From Orthonyx spaldingii (lineage: Eukaryota; Chordata; Aves; Passeriformes; Orthonychidae), in contig VZTJ01001765.1 of NCBI GenBank assembly GCA_013397795.1, forward strand, positions 1,281,536 to 1,345,535: a stretch of DNA of 64,000 nucleotides, written 5' to 3'. A model generated the notes under the pieces. It made no database searches and was not told the origin of the DNA. It was given only the letters and a program-made list of their open reading frames with translations. The translations under genes and the position numbers were made by a program. Positions 41,801-56,800 of the stretch are shown piece after piece; positions within the stretch are counted from its first letter, which is position 1; the number at the start of each line of letters is the position of its first letter.

Positions 41801-44800
41801 TCGTCTGAAGGCATAAATCCCCTTAATGCACTTCAGTGCGCATCACAGGACAAATGTCTTTTTGACCACAGCAGAAAATGACCTTATGCTCTGAAGCATA
41901 AGGATTAATATTTCATAAGTTTATGCATAGGCATACAGTACACAAAATTAAATATAGTTTATAATAGATACATAGAATACACACTGAAGTGGGCACTGAA
42001 ATATATGCCCAATTATGTCAGTACTTACAGCCAAATCCTGAACTAGTTTCTCCTCAAATGAATATTCCTCTGTTTCTATCCAAAAGTTCTGATAGCCATT
42101 GAGGAAGAGGTTAATAGAACGGTGCCTGGGGGGGTTGTGAAAGTGAGATCAAGAGGGGTAACGGAACAGATTATAACAGCTCAGATGGTTAATGGTTAGT
42201 AAGGATACATATTTGTACAATTCTGATCCTCTGATTGGTCAGTGAAACAAAATGCAAAACATAACTAACATTCAGTGACAAATCTGCAGGTATTTTTGAA
42301 CATTCTGACTGTTTTATACACATACCTATACATGACTTTTTCTTTTGAAAGCTAAGAGAGGCCTAGAATACGTTACACATGAAACTGCAGGACTGATACC
42401 TTAATGCAAGCATGAGAAAAACACACAGACTGAGAATGAGTGAGTGGGATTTACATCTACAAGGTGTAAACTAAAATACTAGATTTAGGACATAACAGAC
42501 AGCAGACACTGGCCATCAACACCAAAATAATTATCAAGTGCTTTCCAGCATATTATCTGCAGACAACCATTGCCTTCTTCCACAGAAAGAAGCCTAACCT
42601 CAGCTTCTAGTCTTTCAGTTCCAAATCAGGGCAGTATTAACATGTCCTCAAAGAAGTTACATTAGAAATATACAAAACCTGCTCTATAAAATGACCAATT
42701 TGAGAAAACTCTAGGTCATATTAATTGCTACTGTATACCATTCATTTATTTAACTTTCCTCAGAAAATACAGTTCATGGCAATAAGACTACACATAAGAA
42801 TGGCAAAACAATTCCATCTTTACATTATTTGGGGGGGAAATTTTGTTTTGAGCTGCTCTACATGAGGTTATAAAGGCTGCTCCATCCAGCCTTTTCATTT
42901 ACTTTTATCCTGTGCCACCAAAAAAAGCTGTGAGAGTGGTCTACATGTATATAATTTAATACCTTTTAAGTACACTGTGCACATGAATCAGTATTTTATC
43001 ATGGAATAGCTTTTGAGTTAACCTTTTAGGCTCACTTGCTGACACTGGTGCCATTTTATTATCAAATTTCAAAAACTGACCAATCAGAATCCCCTCTGAA
43101 AATTGTACAAATTCATGTTTTTATGATAATATCAAATCATGGCTGGGAAGGAAGAAGTGGGCGCATAAGCAAGAGGCTCTCCACAAGTTACATTACCGTT
43201 AACTTGAGTATAAGCCTGTCATACTGAGTTTTTTCATGTACTTTTTCCAGCCAAACACGTTGAAAGGTGCTCAGGAAGAAATTGCTAATTTTGTGTCTGA
43301 AGAAAAGCATATAGGTTTTCATTGAAGAAAGGCACAAGTTACATTCAATAAAGTAGTCAGAAAGAATGTATTCGTAAACCATGTTTGAAAAACTGCCATG
43401 TACAACTTTGCTGTATCTATGTGCATATACAGATGACAGACAATAAGACAAAGCTTTTCAAATTAATTTCCTTAAAACATCAAACATAAATAGACACATC
43501 TCAGAGAAAACACTTATCATATAAGACACTTTTTCAAAGCCATGTACATCCAATAAACACAGAACATGAAGAATTAGTACTTCCTAACTTAAATGATGTT
43601 TAATTCCTTGAAAAATAAAAATATTGTAAAATATAGCTATTAGTTTTGTATCTACAGGCACTTTTCATCAAAGAGAGTCCTTGCAATATTTATGGTAGAA
43701 GTTAAAGTAATTTTTCTGTGATTTAACATACACGTTCATATTAATAGACATGTCCATTTCTGAAATATCTTACTGAAATTCCTAAAAACTGATAGACCTA
43801 AGAGTGAGTTTTGCAGAAAATTACCTTAAACTCTGAGATTAAAATTAAACTATACTGAAAGCCACCTAAATATCTGGAAAATTTTCAAAAGAGTAAGCTT
43901 ATTATTTACTGAAGATATTCATCTTTTCTAGGATAAATGAGAGTGTACTACCATAATATTTGTTTACTGCCGTTTAAACTAATTGATTGTAGAATCAAAG
44001 TTTGAACACTCCCAATACAAAGCTGCAACTAAAATGAGAAAATAGACAAGATAGAGAGTTGCATTTTAAACTGGATCAAAGAGATTTAAATAGCTCCTAG
44101 AATTAATCATACCCCATTTAAAATAATCTCCCTAGGGTTCAGATATGTCTTAGCAACACTGTCAGTTTAGATGATGGAGATTGTTATAATAGTGTGATAG
44201 CCTTATTTTCCTGTCAGAATCCTATGATTTACCTAGAGAAAAAATAAGTGTCTGTAAGCTAGTGCATTTTAAAACTTTGGTTTGCACCTATCAATTGAGC
44301 GATATACCTACAAGTTTGCTCATGGCAGCAGGGTCAGACTAGATGACCTTTACAGGTCCTTTCCAACCCAAATTGTTCTATGACTTTAGGATTCTAAGTT
44401 CAAACGGTGTTTTCACTCTCGTCTGTTCTGAAGTACAGACAGCACAATTAATTGACAAAAATAGTTTCATGACAGTTCATCTTTAGCAACTACAAACTGA
44501 AATAGCTGGATAGATTTGCCTCATATTCATATTCGAGTTAGGAGTAAACTGCACCACAAAATCTACCATAAAGTTTGAGAAGTTTGAGAAAAGCTTTTAA
44601 CACAAAGAAGTTTTTTTAAAAATTACAGATAATATAAATGTTCATTTTCAATGGGTATTACTCCATATTTTGTTGGAAATAAAAAATTCAAAAATTTAAA
44701 GATTCATAACCTGCTTTGCCTCTTGGCAAATGTTCCATCAACCTCAAATACGAAAACCAAAAATGGGTGCTTTGTAAGGCAAAAGAGTGAGCCATTTTGA

Positions 44801-47800
44801 CATTTGGGTGCTCATGTATTTATCCTAAACATTTTAAGAATTTATAAAGTCAGAAAATGGTTGTAAAAAAAAACTTGCTCACAAAAAGGCTGTACTGAAA
44901 TGGTATCTCTTCATACCACTTCCTTTTGCTTTGCCAAACACAGCTCTTGAAGATGAAAGGGTTGATACTGGCTGCTTTGTTACGTTGTATTTAATCCTCT
45001 CAATTGCTTTGGTCCTTTAAAGGCAGCCTGGTGGTAGCATGATAACTTGGGAGAAGTTACTATAGTCTAGAGCTACTAATTTTTGTAAAGGAAGGTTGTG
45101 TGCTTTTTATGGCTTTTTATTTGTCCTGTGCAAACCTAATATTCCTTCAGTATTAGTGGCACAGCTAGAGACCTTTACACCAAGTGTGTAAATTGGCTTT
45201 AATAAAGGCATTAAAAATCCAACAGAACTCTTTAGTTAAATACTTTGCCAAAAATCTTGGAATAAAAATATTAAACACAAAAAGTGAAAAATTGCAGAAA
45301 GTGAGAAGCAAACCTAAAGATGTGCTTAACTTCTATCTGAATAAAACCCAGATTTTTTGAATAGAAGCAAAGCAAAGGAAGTTACTCCAGTGCCATATGA
45401 GCTTAATATTCTGCTTAACGCAGTAGATGGATCCAGGCACAGGATACATTTTATTTCGGACTTTGTGGTATCTACATTCAACTGGAGTAAGAAGCAGACC
45501 AACACACAAGTCTAAAATATCATTCTGCAGTGCTCTGCCCCAATAGTCACTTTAATTCATACAGCCTTCTGATGTAGTACCTTTAGATTGGCCCAGACAA
45601 GCTACAGAGCATGAAGTGTTCATGCAAGAGGAGAGGAGGAGCCATACAAAACTAAAAAAAACCCCAAAAAACCAAAAAGAAATACAAACAAACAAACAAA
45701 CAAACAGAAAACCACAAGAAAATAACAAAAACACAGGAGAATTAAGAGCAAAAAGAATAACCAATCGGAGATGAAAAATGAACAGAAACAGCAATATCTT
45801 AACGATTTTCACAGATAAGTTGAGGAACTATATAGAAGAACTGACAAAACTGAAGTATGTAATTCTTATGGTGTTTTCCAACTCTGGTTATTTGTCTTGA
45901 GATGAGTATTTTGCTACTGTGAAGAATTAACTGATGACTAACCAGTTCTTGTCTCTTAAAATTACATACACCTAACGACCAACAAACACGTAGGTAAACA
46001 CACAAGCACTATTTGCACTCAGTAAACAATGCAAACAAAAGTTATGAAGAAATAAACCTTTCAGCCACTTACCTTGGCAGGTTGTATAATGGTGCCATTC
46101 TGAAACATGCAACAACAGCCCTTTTGCGTTGTTTTGATAGGAGTTTGTGCCAAACAGCTTTTTTTGATCTCAGTGGTTGTTCAACCTATGGGAAAATATC
46201 TACTAGTACATACAATGTAAACTTTTCAACTTTATTCCAGAATTTTGTTTTCAGCTAGTGGTTCGCTAGTTAGCAAAGTAGAAAATGTTACCAGTGCTCT
46301 GCATCATCTGAAAAAATGTTCTTTTGGGGCTTTACTTTTTTATTAATAAGTAAAAATACTGGAGACTGTCTATATAGTAATCTCTCAGTTTATTCAGACA
46401 AGCTAAAGATGCTAGAATACCTCATGTGTGCGACTACTTGGTAAATTTCAAAAATTGTTATTTTCTCTGTTTCTAACCATGCATATTCAGTTGTTCATGT
46501 GAACATATTTCTGTGCTATATCATTTGTGAATGAAATGGATTAACTTTACGTAGGAAGAGTACAAATGCCTTTCTGGGTTTAAATTGCATCATTTGGATG
46601 AACAGGCAAGTAATACAAAAGTTGCTACAGCATCCTATGATGCAGAAATAGGAGACAGACCAAACCCAGTATATTAAAAATAAGTGCACAAACAAACAAC
46701 TGTTCCTAAAATCACAGGGTTTTCAACTACTGCATGGAGATGATTTGTGTACTACTCTTGACTGTTCACAAAGCTTTGCAGAAATACATCCTGAGTTTTC
46801 CCTGCAGCTAAATGGAGGCACTTCAACAGATTACATTGAAAACTTTGCATATATACACATCTGTATGTACATGCATACTTGCATGCACGCATGTACAAAA
46901 CCCTAAGTTTTATCTGCACACTTTAATGATGACAGTCACTGTAGCTGAAATAACCTCTGCAAGGAAAATTCTCAGGTTATTTTAAAACTAACACAGTACA
47001 GACATTTGGCTTCTTACCTGCTCCAGATGATACAGAGCAGCTGATATCCTCTGCACACGCTCCACATTTTTCTCAGGGTCAGTAGGTCCATCACTCTTTA
47101 AAATGTCTTTGTACAGATTGAGCTGCCATTTCACAGCTGGATCATCAGACTGAAACCCAACATATTTCATTTGTAAGCTGCTGAATGAAGGTGCTGTATT
47201 TGACCAACACCACTTCTACTCCCATAGTATAATAAAGAAGGTTATAAATACTCCCAGTTTCTGTCCCCTTTCAGACCAAATAACATCTCCTAGCTGCTCA
47301 AAAAAAATGACATAGATTCTATATATTATTGGGCAATTGAACTCAGTTCTTAAGCAAGGCTCTGTATTACCTTTTCCTGCAAGTGTAAGTTGTTGCGTAA
47401 GTGTTCTTTGACTTCCTCATCTGTGTCCCTCTGTAGAAAGGCAGAAGTTTTTTTCAATTCAGATTATGATTCACTTCATAAGAACTTTTACAACATAGAA
47501 TAGCTTATATTTCGATATTGAAATGCAACCTATTTTGCTTTCAAATTATGTAAGATACTAGAAGGGACAAGGACTTTCTTTAACCACAAAACAAGGATTA
47601 AATTTTGAAGGGAATTAAAGCTAACTAATTGTAGTTCAGTATTTGGTCCAAAAGAACATGCATATATAAAACTGCACATTGTATACAAATGGAAAATAAC
47701 AGGGAAATTATGGCACCTCTATATACACTTTTTTTTTTTAAAAAAAGCACAATAATTAACAGCTACAATTGTTTACATTACATACAGATATTTAATAATA

Positions 47801-50800
47801 TTGACTGCTTAGATATTTATGCTTCAAAATTCAGTTTAGAAAGTTCTGTTACTTTGCATTAAAAACTATTACAAAGTATACACTTACATGGCTGTATCTA
47901 GTCTTAGCCAAAGAGATGAGCTCTTGATCTCCAGGAGTACACATATTCAAACCAATAGGAAGCATCTTTTTAAGTGCAGCCACAATCAGGGATGTTTGTA
48001 TGGAGTACAAATCCCCTCTACGTTTTGATTTCTTCCTTTCTTGATCTTGTCCTCCAGACTATAATTTAGGAAAAAAAAAAAAAAGAGAGAAAATAAAAAA
48101 AGAAAAATTACTGTAATTCTCTGATCACACACTCCTCCAACACGCTCTTTCCCTAATGGTCCAAGGTAACTATGTTCCTGATATAGTACAAATAATAAAA
48201 AGTGCTACACTACAGGAAAGATGTGTAGTCTTGGGCAGGAAGAGTAAAGGAATACTTTGGTGTGCAACAATGCAGAAAATGCAGTAACAGTAGTGTTATA
48301 ATAGGAGTCACACACTTTTGTGTGCATTCATACATATGATTCTGACAATATTTTCAGGATCTTACCTTTCAAATCAGAAACAACCCTAAAATGAAAACTG
48401 AATCATTCTCAGGGGACACTATTATTTGTCTAAGGTTACAGAGACAAATCCAGGATGTTTACAGTTTTGTAAGAGATTTATATAGTTATCCAGGGTCTGA
48501 ATGAATGAATATTGCCTGACTTGTCTCATCTGAAAAACAGTATTATTTAAAAGGCTTTGATTCAGTGTAATTAAATGCCAATGAATTAGTGGCTCTGGGA
48601 AAGTATTGTCCTTTGGTTTTGGCTATTAGTAAATTTGGGACAAAAAATTAGGACTTTTGCATCTTTGGAGATCATAAGTAATAGGAAAAGGGAAACAAAA
48701 GAGACAGAAGTAAACAGCACAACAGGATCTGCCCTATCTTTTTATGACAGACACTGTACAACATATTTCACACCCAACTTTTTCTTTATGAGACAGAGAA
48801 CCAAAATCTTTCAAACAGACCCAAATATTTAATGAACACATAGTAAACAGCAACAACATCAAATAGCCCAGTTCTGAATTCTGTACCCAGATTAAACTCC
48901 TACTATACTCAAGGGGAGTTCTGCTTAAGATAAGATTTCAGGACTAGGCCTCCAGGCTTATACAACACTACAAAATAACAAATGCTTGCATTTAATGTTC
49001 CACATCCTTTTCCTTCTGTCAATTAAGATTTACGAACTACTGTTCTTATATTATATTGTGTAGTTCCACATAAGGATACAGCAGAATCCATTGCAATTCA
49101 TTATTTCCCAATTAATGCCTCACTATTTCACAGTAATCACTGAAAGAAAAAAGGCAACCGTATGTATTCTACTTGTAGACAAATTTTGGCAAATTGTCTT
49201 CTAGATGGTGAATCTCTATATACATAGCTCGTGTTAAGTATTTTGCAAGTCTGAGGGAACACGCAATGGATATGGCTTCCTTTCTTAAGGAACTAACAAT
49301 TGCAAGAGAGTACTTTGCCTCAAAGCTTTGCTTTTCAAAGTGCCTTAGAAATAGGCAATGATGCAATGGCTATAATAATGACATTATTTGTACTCTACAT
49401 TGACAGCAGACAAACAAATCCCACAATGTATCACTGTATTCCAGTGGCGTCACTATGCATCTTAAATGAGGAATGACAAAATATGTAATAGATATATTTT
49501 TAAAAGAAAAAAAAGGTAAAAGGAGAGATACTGTTTTCTGCATCTTTTATGCTTGTGGATATTTTGCACATCCAATTTTCTTTATGTTCATATGAGATTA
49601 ATAAGATAGGTGAACCTTAAAACTTGAGAATTTTTGAAACATGAAAAGAAGATCCATTCTGCCTTTGCCATAAATTCTGCTGTCTATGAATTCGCTTTTC
49701 CACCTGATAAACATATGAGTCACAGATTGAAACCTAAATGGCAATGTGATTGTGTCTTTCAGTTCTAATATGCATCTATATGAGTACACACAATACCTGC
49801 ATTACATCTGCAAAGAACATTAAATTGGATATATTTTCCCTAAATAATTAACTGTGCTAAAAGGACTTCAACAGGACAAATGATCTAATTTTGTTGCCAA
49901 ACAGCATATAATGATCTTACTTGTCTGAGGATTTAAACACACAAATGGATATTTGTGGAAAAAAAAACCACCGAAAAACAATTACAGATTCTTCAGTAGA
50001 TTAATAATAACTAAATGCACAGTGAAAAGGAAGAAATAATTTATTTAAACTAAAAAAATCAACTTCAGCTGGTTAAGATTATGGAATTAATATTTTTTAT
50101 ATATTTCCATCCCTCTTTAAGCTTCATTCTTTGAGATTATTATGAGGGCATTCATTAAATCCTACTCTGTATACTTGGAGAAATTTGACAATAGCAAAGC
50201 ATGAAATCAGGTTATTAGTTTAACAGAGTTTCTTCGTTTTTTAACTCATGTCTCTGGTTTAATTGATTAAAAGCTCTTCACAGCATCATGTGTGCTTCTC
50301 AGCACAGGGTAAAGCAAAAGATGAAAGGGTTTGTGCTCCATCTGTTCATTCTGCTTCACCAATGAAGAACACACTATAGGTCAGAAAGTACTCATCTATA
50401 TTAGAAATTCACTTAAAAAAAAAAAAAAAGAAAATGAATGATGCAAAGAAAGTGACCTGTAGTTCACTGGAGGAAATCTTCAAATACAGTAAATATGTAA
50501 AAGAAACAAGGATTATTCAAAAGCTTTGTCACATGTCACAACTTTAGTAAAGATCATTTTACTTTTGAAAAAAAGGTAGGATTAGAACTATATATCTTGC
50601 TTAAACTTATTTGATTTTATACAATTTTCTATTCATCTACAAATGGGGTGTAGGTTATAGCACATTTCTCCCAAATATTCCTGAGTATCATAGGCCAAAT
50701 ACATCTTTCTAATGACTCTACTTAGGTATTTCTTCTACAATGTCTACTTCAATATTTTGGCAAAAAAATAGAATGCAGAAAGACAGCAGAGGCAGAATGT

Positions 50801-53800
50801 ACATCTAAGGTAGTTAAAAAGGTAGCTTTAGTACATTTTCACATTAAGCAATATTTAGGAGTGCCAAAGGGAATTTCATCTGCCCTGGTCAAAGACTGCC
50901 ACTTTAGCTGGGACAAAATTTAGAGTAGGTGGAACCTGGTCCTTCACTTTGTGACGCCACTGCTATGATCAATGGAACGAGTGCTTGGAGCCTGATCATC
51001 TCTAAATCTAAAACAAAGACACATCATGCACTTTGACCTGTACCTTTACTTGCATGGCCTGTATGAAAGAAAAATAAAGGGGAAAAAACCATAAGTAAAA
51101 GAGATGAAAGGATGATAATTTTACAAGTTATTTATAAACTTACTCAGCTTTATGAGGACAGTAAACATATAATAAACTTGTAGCTAAAACAATAGACTGT
51201 AAATGCAGAACCAGATGAGATATTAGTGAAATCAGCTTAATCTTTATTGAAACTTCTGAATTTCTGTTGCTGTTCCACCACACATTTCCATTTGTTGCTT
51301 GTGCATATAAGTACATCCAGTAAGTAAACCTATCAATACACTGATTACTGCATCTTTTCCCAATTTTGTTAAAAGCAAAAAGGTGTCTGGAACTCTGGAT
51401 AGCCCAGTAATGAGAAATATTCACATTTTCATGAAAATAGCTCTTTCTCCCACTTTTCCCCACCAAAACATGTTTGAGAAAAAATACGTTTAGAAATCAA
51501 ACTATCACTGGCAAGGTGTAGCACTTAATTTACAGATCTATTTTCCCATTGCATAGCTTATTACTCTTTTGAAGACAGCCTGAGAGAAAACTTTAGCTTG
51601 CATCTCTCAGCAGTACCCATTTTCAGAACAATATTATAAACTCAGCTGTAACTCTCATACATACAGAGGATGTTTTCCCCTGTTTATTGAAATAACACCA
51701 TAAATACGCTTAAATAAATGTGTATTCTCCAGTCAACATTATATTATCATTGTGTCAGGAAATCTTAAGAAAATAACAACAAAACCATTCATTTATGGTC
51801 AAATAAACTGTTACTCAAAAGAATCCTCGACCAGGCATAGGAAAATACTATAGAAAACTGATGGTTAAAAACAAGCAGGAAAAAACCACACGCAAGCCCC
51901 TGCTTTGGTCATAGCTCTAATGATAACTTCGTTTTCTTGTGATACTTGAATAAGCTTCAAAATGTTGATGTCAAGCTATTATTAAACTATTTTTATAGCC
52001 TACTCTATTTATATAATGTAGTAAGAAAAACAGGTACAAGCCAAGAAAAGTGAAAGACTAATCTTCAAATTAAGTGTTAAAATCTTAGCATCTTAGAATC
52101 TTCGATATCTTAGACAAATAGCAAATTCTAATTTAAAATTTCGGTTGTGTGAAATATGTAGAGGCTGCATAGACATGGCTCAGCAGGTATATAGAGGTGT
52201 ATATATATACACTAAAGGTAAGGAAAGACAAGATGTTAATTATATTTATCGTAGCTGACCATAAAGATAATCCACTCATGATTTACCATGCATTCTATGC
52301 AATTGAAATACTCTCAAAGAAGAGATCTAAAATTCCTGCAGAAAATACTAACATGAAATCCTCTAACTACTGCAAACCTGCAAACAATATGTACTATATA
52401 TTACAGATGGGCACAAATAACCATGTTTCATAATACGAACTTGGATTTTATGACTGCCTCTAACTTCTATATTAGGTCTATTCAAACGTTCTTAAAAATA
52501 GATTAAAAAAAATAATGAGAGCAAGTCAAATAAAACTCCAGTAGGATATGCAAGTGTTCAGCAACTGAGGATGTATATCCAGCCACACATTCATTTAGAT
52601 TCCAAAACTTACACAGAAAAATTGCCCACATATATATTACATGATTATTATGCACATGTGAATGTATACATTTAATCTTCTGTTCCAATTAACTGAAAAA
52701 CACAATAGGACATCATTTCCTCTTAACCAAAAGGCCATTTTATCAAGAAACCTATGAAGAGGTCAAAAATAACAGACTAGTGGAGTTGAATGTGTTTAAA
52801 TTCTCCATTTCAACGGTTTTATCACAAATCTGTTACTTCAATGTAATCTAAGTTACCAGTCTCTCTCAGACTGAAAGTTCTCTAACTTACCATTCCCCTC
52901 CGAGCAATCTGCTGCCATATTTTTAGAAAAGAAAAATTAAATTCTCAGCTGTTAATACGTTTATTGGAAAAACTATTAACAAAGTTAATATGGTATAATA
53001 AAAATACAATGGGTACTTAATCAATTTATTGATTGTAATGATGAATCATTTGTTACCACTATTAGCTACTAATAAGTAACATAATGCTACTCCTTCATCC
53101 TCTGCTTTCTTTTTTTCCCCTTCCATATGGCATGTAAGGATACAGAACCTTCTGTACATGATATATTACACCTTACACTCTGATAGCATTGCAGTATTTT
53201 GTATCAGGAAAAAATACTGAGTCTCTGTCTGTTACCTAAGGCAGTCTGAGATCAGCCTGGGGCCTTACTCCTGTAAGAGACCCCTGTTCTGCCTTGAGCC
53301 CACATTGTCAATAGTCAATGTTCAGATTCAGTTTTCTATACTTTCTCATGTTTGAGAAATATTGGATAAGATTGCTTCCACTAGAAATAATGTGAATAAA
53401 GAGGAGTAAGTGATAGAGAGGAAAGGGCTAATTATTCTGTTAACATGCTACTTTTTGAGTTATGTTAATATTAAAGCAAGAATTTTTAAAAATAATGTTC
53501 CCTAACACAATGTCCTCTACTGATCAATGTCTGAGGATAGAAATAAATATCAAACCTGCAAGACAACCTGAATTTCAGTTACTTAGAGAAAGTCTTGTTT
53601 CTTTTGAACTATGCAGTCTTTAAAAAAAAATCAGATGTAAATCTATCATTAATTGGATGTGCTGTGTTTACACCACTATTTTACATTATGAAATATTAGC
53701 AATTTCCTGCTTAGAAACCATGTAAAGAAAACCAATACAACTCTTCTAAAAGACATCTCATATATTCCATCATGGTATTTAAGTCATCATTAAACAAATG

Positions 53801-56800
53801 TCTAAACTATCAACTGTTCTGTAATCATACCTGCAGTTATAGTACCCTATTAATAAAATATTCAGTCATGAACAATACAGTATTTCATTGCTTCCTTTAT
53901 TAGCAATAACCATGCACAGTGTCCTGGAACACCATAAGTTGACATTAATATGCTTACAAAAAAATAAATGCATACAAAAAAACCCAGAATCTCTCTGTAC
54001 TGTATACCCATCAGAATAAAAATGTATTTATATATGCATCTACATCTCTGTTACAAATATATTCATACAAATATATCCATACATAGTATATCTGTATACT
54101 TATATACACATAACAGGCACTTGAAAATATTATCTCAAAATCAAATTTGGGTAATATAGATTCCTGATGTTAAATTCCTGTGGTTTTATCAATATCAGAG
54201 CAGTATGAGACCTACCTATTCTTTATTTTGTAAAGACTTGTCTTTCATTCCTGCCATACCAGACTGACAAAAATATGACACTAACAGTTTACTTCATATT
54301 ATCCTGTTATCAGTACCGCAGTGGGACACAATTTAGATTAAATGTACATGAATTACCTGTTTCTAATCTATGATAGATAAAAAAAGAAAATAGACCTATT
54401 TTTTTGTCTCCTCAGGGCAGTTCTAATGTATAAATGTTAAAATATACATAATAAATATGTGTGCAATGATTGCCATATGATGAAAGTACAGAGCTACATA
54501 ATAGACTCTGTTATATTGTTTAATCGCTCTTCAAATAGCCTGGACTGTACCCACTACTTATCTTGTTAACAGGGATGATACAAACATTCCAATTCTATCA
54601 AACAATTTTGATAAGCTGCATCTTGACAAGAAGAAAACAGGTTGAAAATTTTCATATCTGTGAATACAGAGTTCTTTATAAAGTAGGACTTGTTTTTCAG
54701 TCAGTCATGAGTTAATGGCGAGCAGATAATATGCTATTTTTGCTTGTAAAAATTCCAATATTAGGATTTGGCTTAGGTTTAAAAACTTTTAAAAAAATCA
54801 TAGGAAAAAAAGAAAAAAGAATCCAAACATTTTAAAAGAAAATTAAGAAATGTGAAGGCACATTTTATTTGCCTGTTGTTTGAAATTGGACTCACAGTAG
54901 CTATGTTACAGGTAACCAAAATATAGTGAAATACAAAACTTTAAATGCTACTTCTCTGCTACACCTTCAGAATAGGATTACTCCAAACACATTATAAATA
55001 TGAATAAAAGAAAGGGTTCCTTCACTATATTTGCCAACACTAATTTGAAATTGGACTTCATCTGGCATTAGCTGACTAAGGCAATTTCCTCAGCTAATGT
55101 CAAAACAGCATTTTTACATTGACAATTTCTCTATTATATAGGTAACAAATGTACTTTGAAGCCATCATATCAGCATCGTGTCATATTGAAAATTAGCAAA
55201 ACAGAAATGAATGTGTTAATTAATAAGAAACAAGAAAAATGGTGCACATGTAGCAAACTATATATATAAAGAGGTACATGCAAAGACAGCAGTGCTCCAT
55301 CAGAGTTGACAGAACAATACAGACTGACATTCCCATGAAAATGATGAGGCCATCAATGTTTCTTCACTTGCTTTTATAAAATAGTCTACCTTTTTCTTCC
55401 TGAATGTTCAATAACCCATATTTTATAATACAGCCCATATTCTCTTATATGTGCAACTTTTTCAAATCAAGACTTTTATTTTAATCTTGTGTCTTTGAGT
55501 GTTAGCAGACATTTAGTAAGTAACTCTAAGGTACATAGACTATATTTTGCATATTAGTTGTCACATCTGTCATCAAGAAGCAAAACTATTTTTCTTTTCT
55601 TCTAATAGCAGAGCAGCTGCAATCTGAGAAGATTTTCAGAGCCTTCTTTCAACATACTAAACATATAGTGTAGATTTACCTGATCCACAAATTTTGATTG
55701 ACTTACTTTAGACATCTTGCTCTTGGTGTCTCCTGTTAAAAAGGCCAAATTGTTGATTTCATTCTGAATCACAAAATTTTGTTCTTCTCTTTTAAAATTC
55801 TAAAGAAAAAAAAAATCACCAGAAATGTAACTCATCTGCATGTACCACATTTATATTTAAAGATAGAATGAAATGAAAGAAAAAGTGTACATTTTATCTT
55901 ACATGTGATTTACACCACAGGATAAAAACTTCAGCTACCATTCGAAAGAGTTCATCAGAATCCGCATCTGGTTTCTTTAGCCAATTAGCTCTAATTACAA
56001 AAATAAGAGAAATTTAAAAGATATTTAAAAGAAGACAGTTTAACAGTATAATCTCTAATAGATCAAGTAGCATTCGTCTAGTTATTCTAGGGATTTACAA
56101 CTGAGAAAAAGGTGTGAATTCAAGGTACAGCATTCTTTAAGTATCTTAAATCACTCAGGATTAAGATTTGTTTAAGTTAAAATACTCAGGATATGATTCT
56201 TACCATAACATTAAGTGAATTATATTCCTTCTCATTGTCTGATCATAGAGTCCAGTATATTAAGTAATAAATATGAATTTAATTAGGATTTTTTACCTGT
56301 TGTTGTCTACATAACGTATCAACATTGGATAGAAGGCATAAAGGTCTCTACAAAGTACAGCAAACTCATCAAGAATGAGTAGCTCAGCTTCTTGGGTGTC
56401 ATTTTTATTGTCTGCTTTCAGTTGCTCCTCTTCCATCACTATCTTCATAGCTTTTTTCTTCAATTTATCCAGAGTTGGAATAAAGTGAGATCTGAGAAGA
56501 TCAGGTCTGGCCTTGCTGATGATGGGTTGAGCATAAACTATACATGAAAATATAGATAATTCTATGATTAATGCAGAAACTGGTGTTTCTCATCGTATAA
56601 ATATGAACGCTGAAGTTCCAGAAACAGTAAAAGTTATGGGGCTTCATATATTTCTGCATCATAAAATTATTAATAAAACTATGAATATAGCTTTATAAAA
56701 ACTCTGTATTGAGAGATTAAAAGACTGTGGATATGGATTATAAGTATTTCAGTCTTATGTAAATTAAACTATCACGGTTTTGGCAAGTCCCATGTCTCTA

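Larger units (their letters stand above)
42126..46072 (-). other. RYR3: RYR3 intron between w11 and w12
   Basis: About 3.9 kb. It contains a CR1 3' fragment (about 44318-44400) and a CAAA microsatellite near 45684. No other content is recognised. Confidence 0.6.

Noticed and set aside
51140..51466. 108-codon open frame near microexon w7
   Set aside because: It is not flanked by suitable splice sites and does not match the RYR3 sequence between MSK and SGGQD.
55991..55992. Neighbouring AG choices at exon w5
   Set aside because: Moving the border by two bases breaks the frame with w4, so only the start at 55990 fits.
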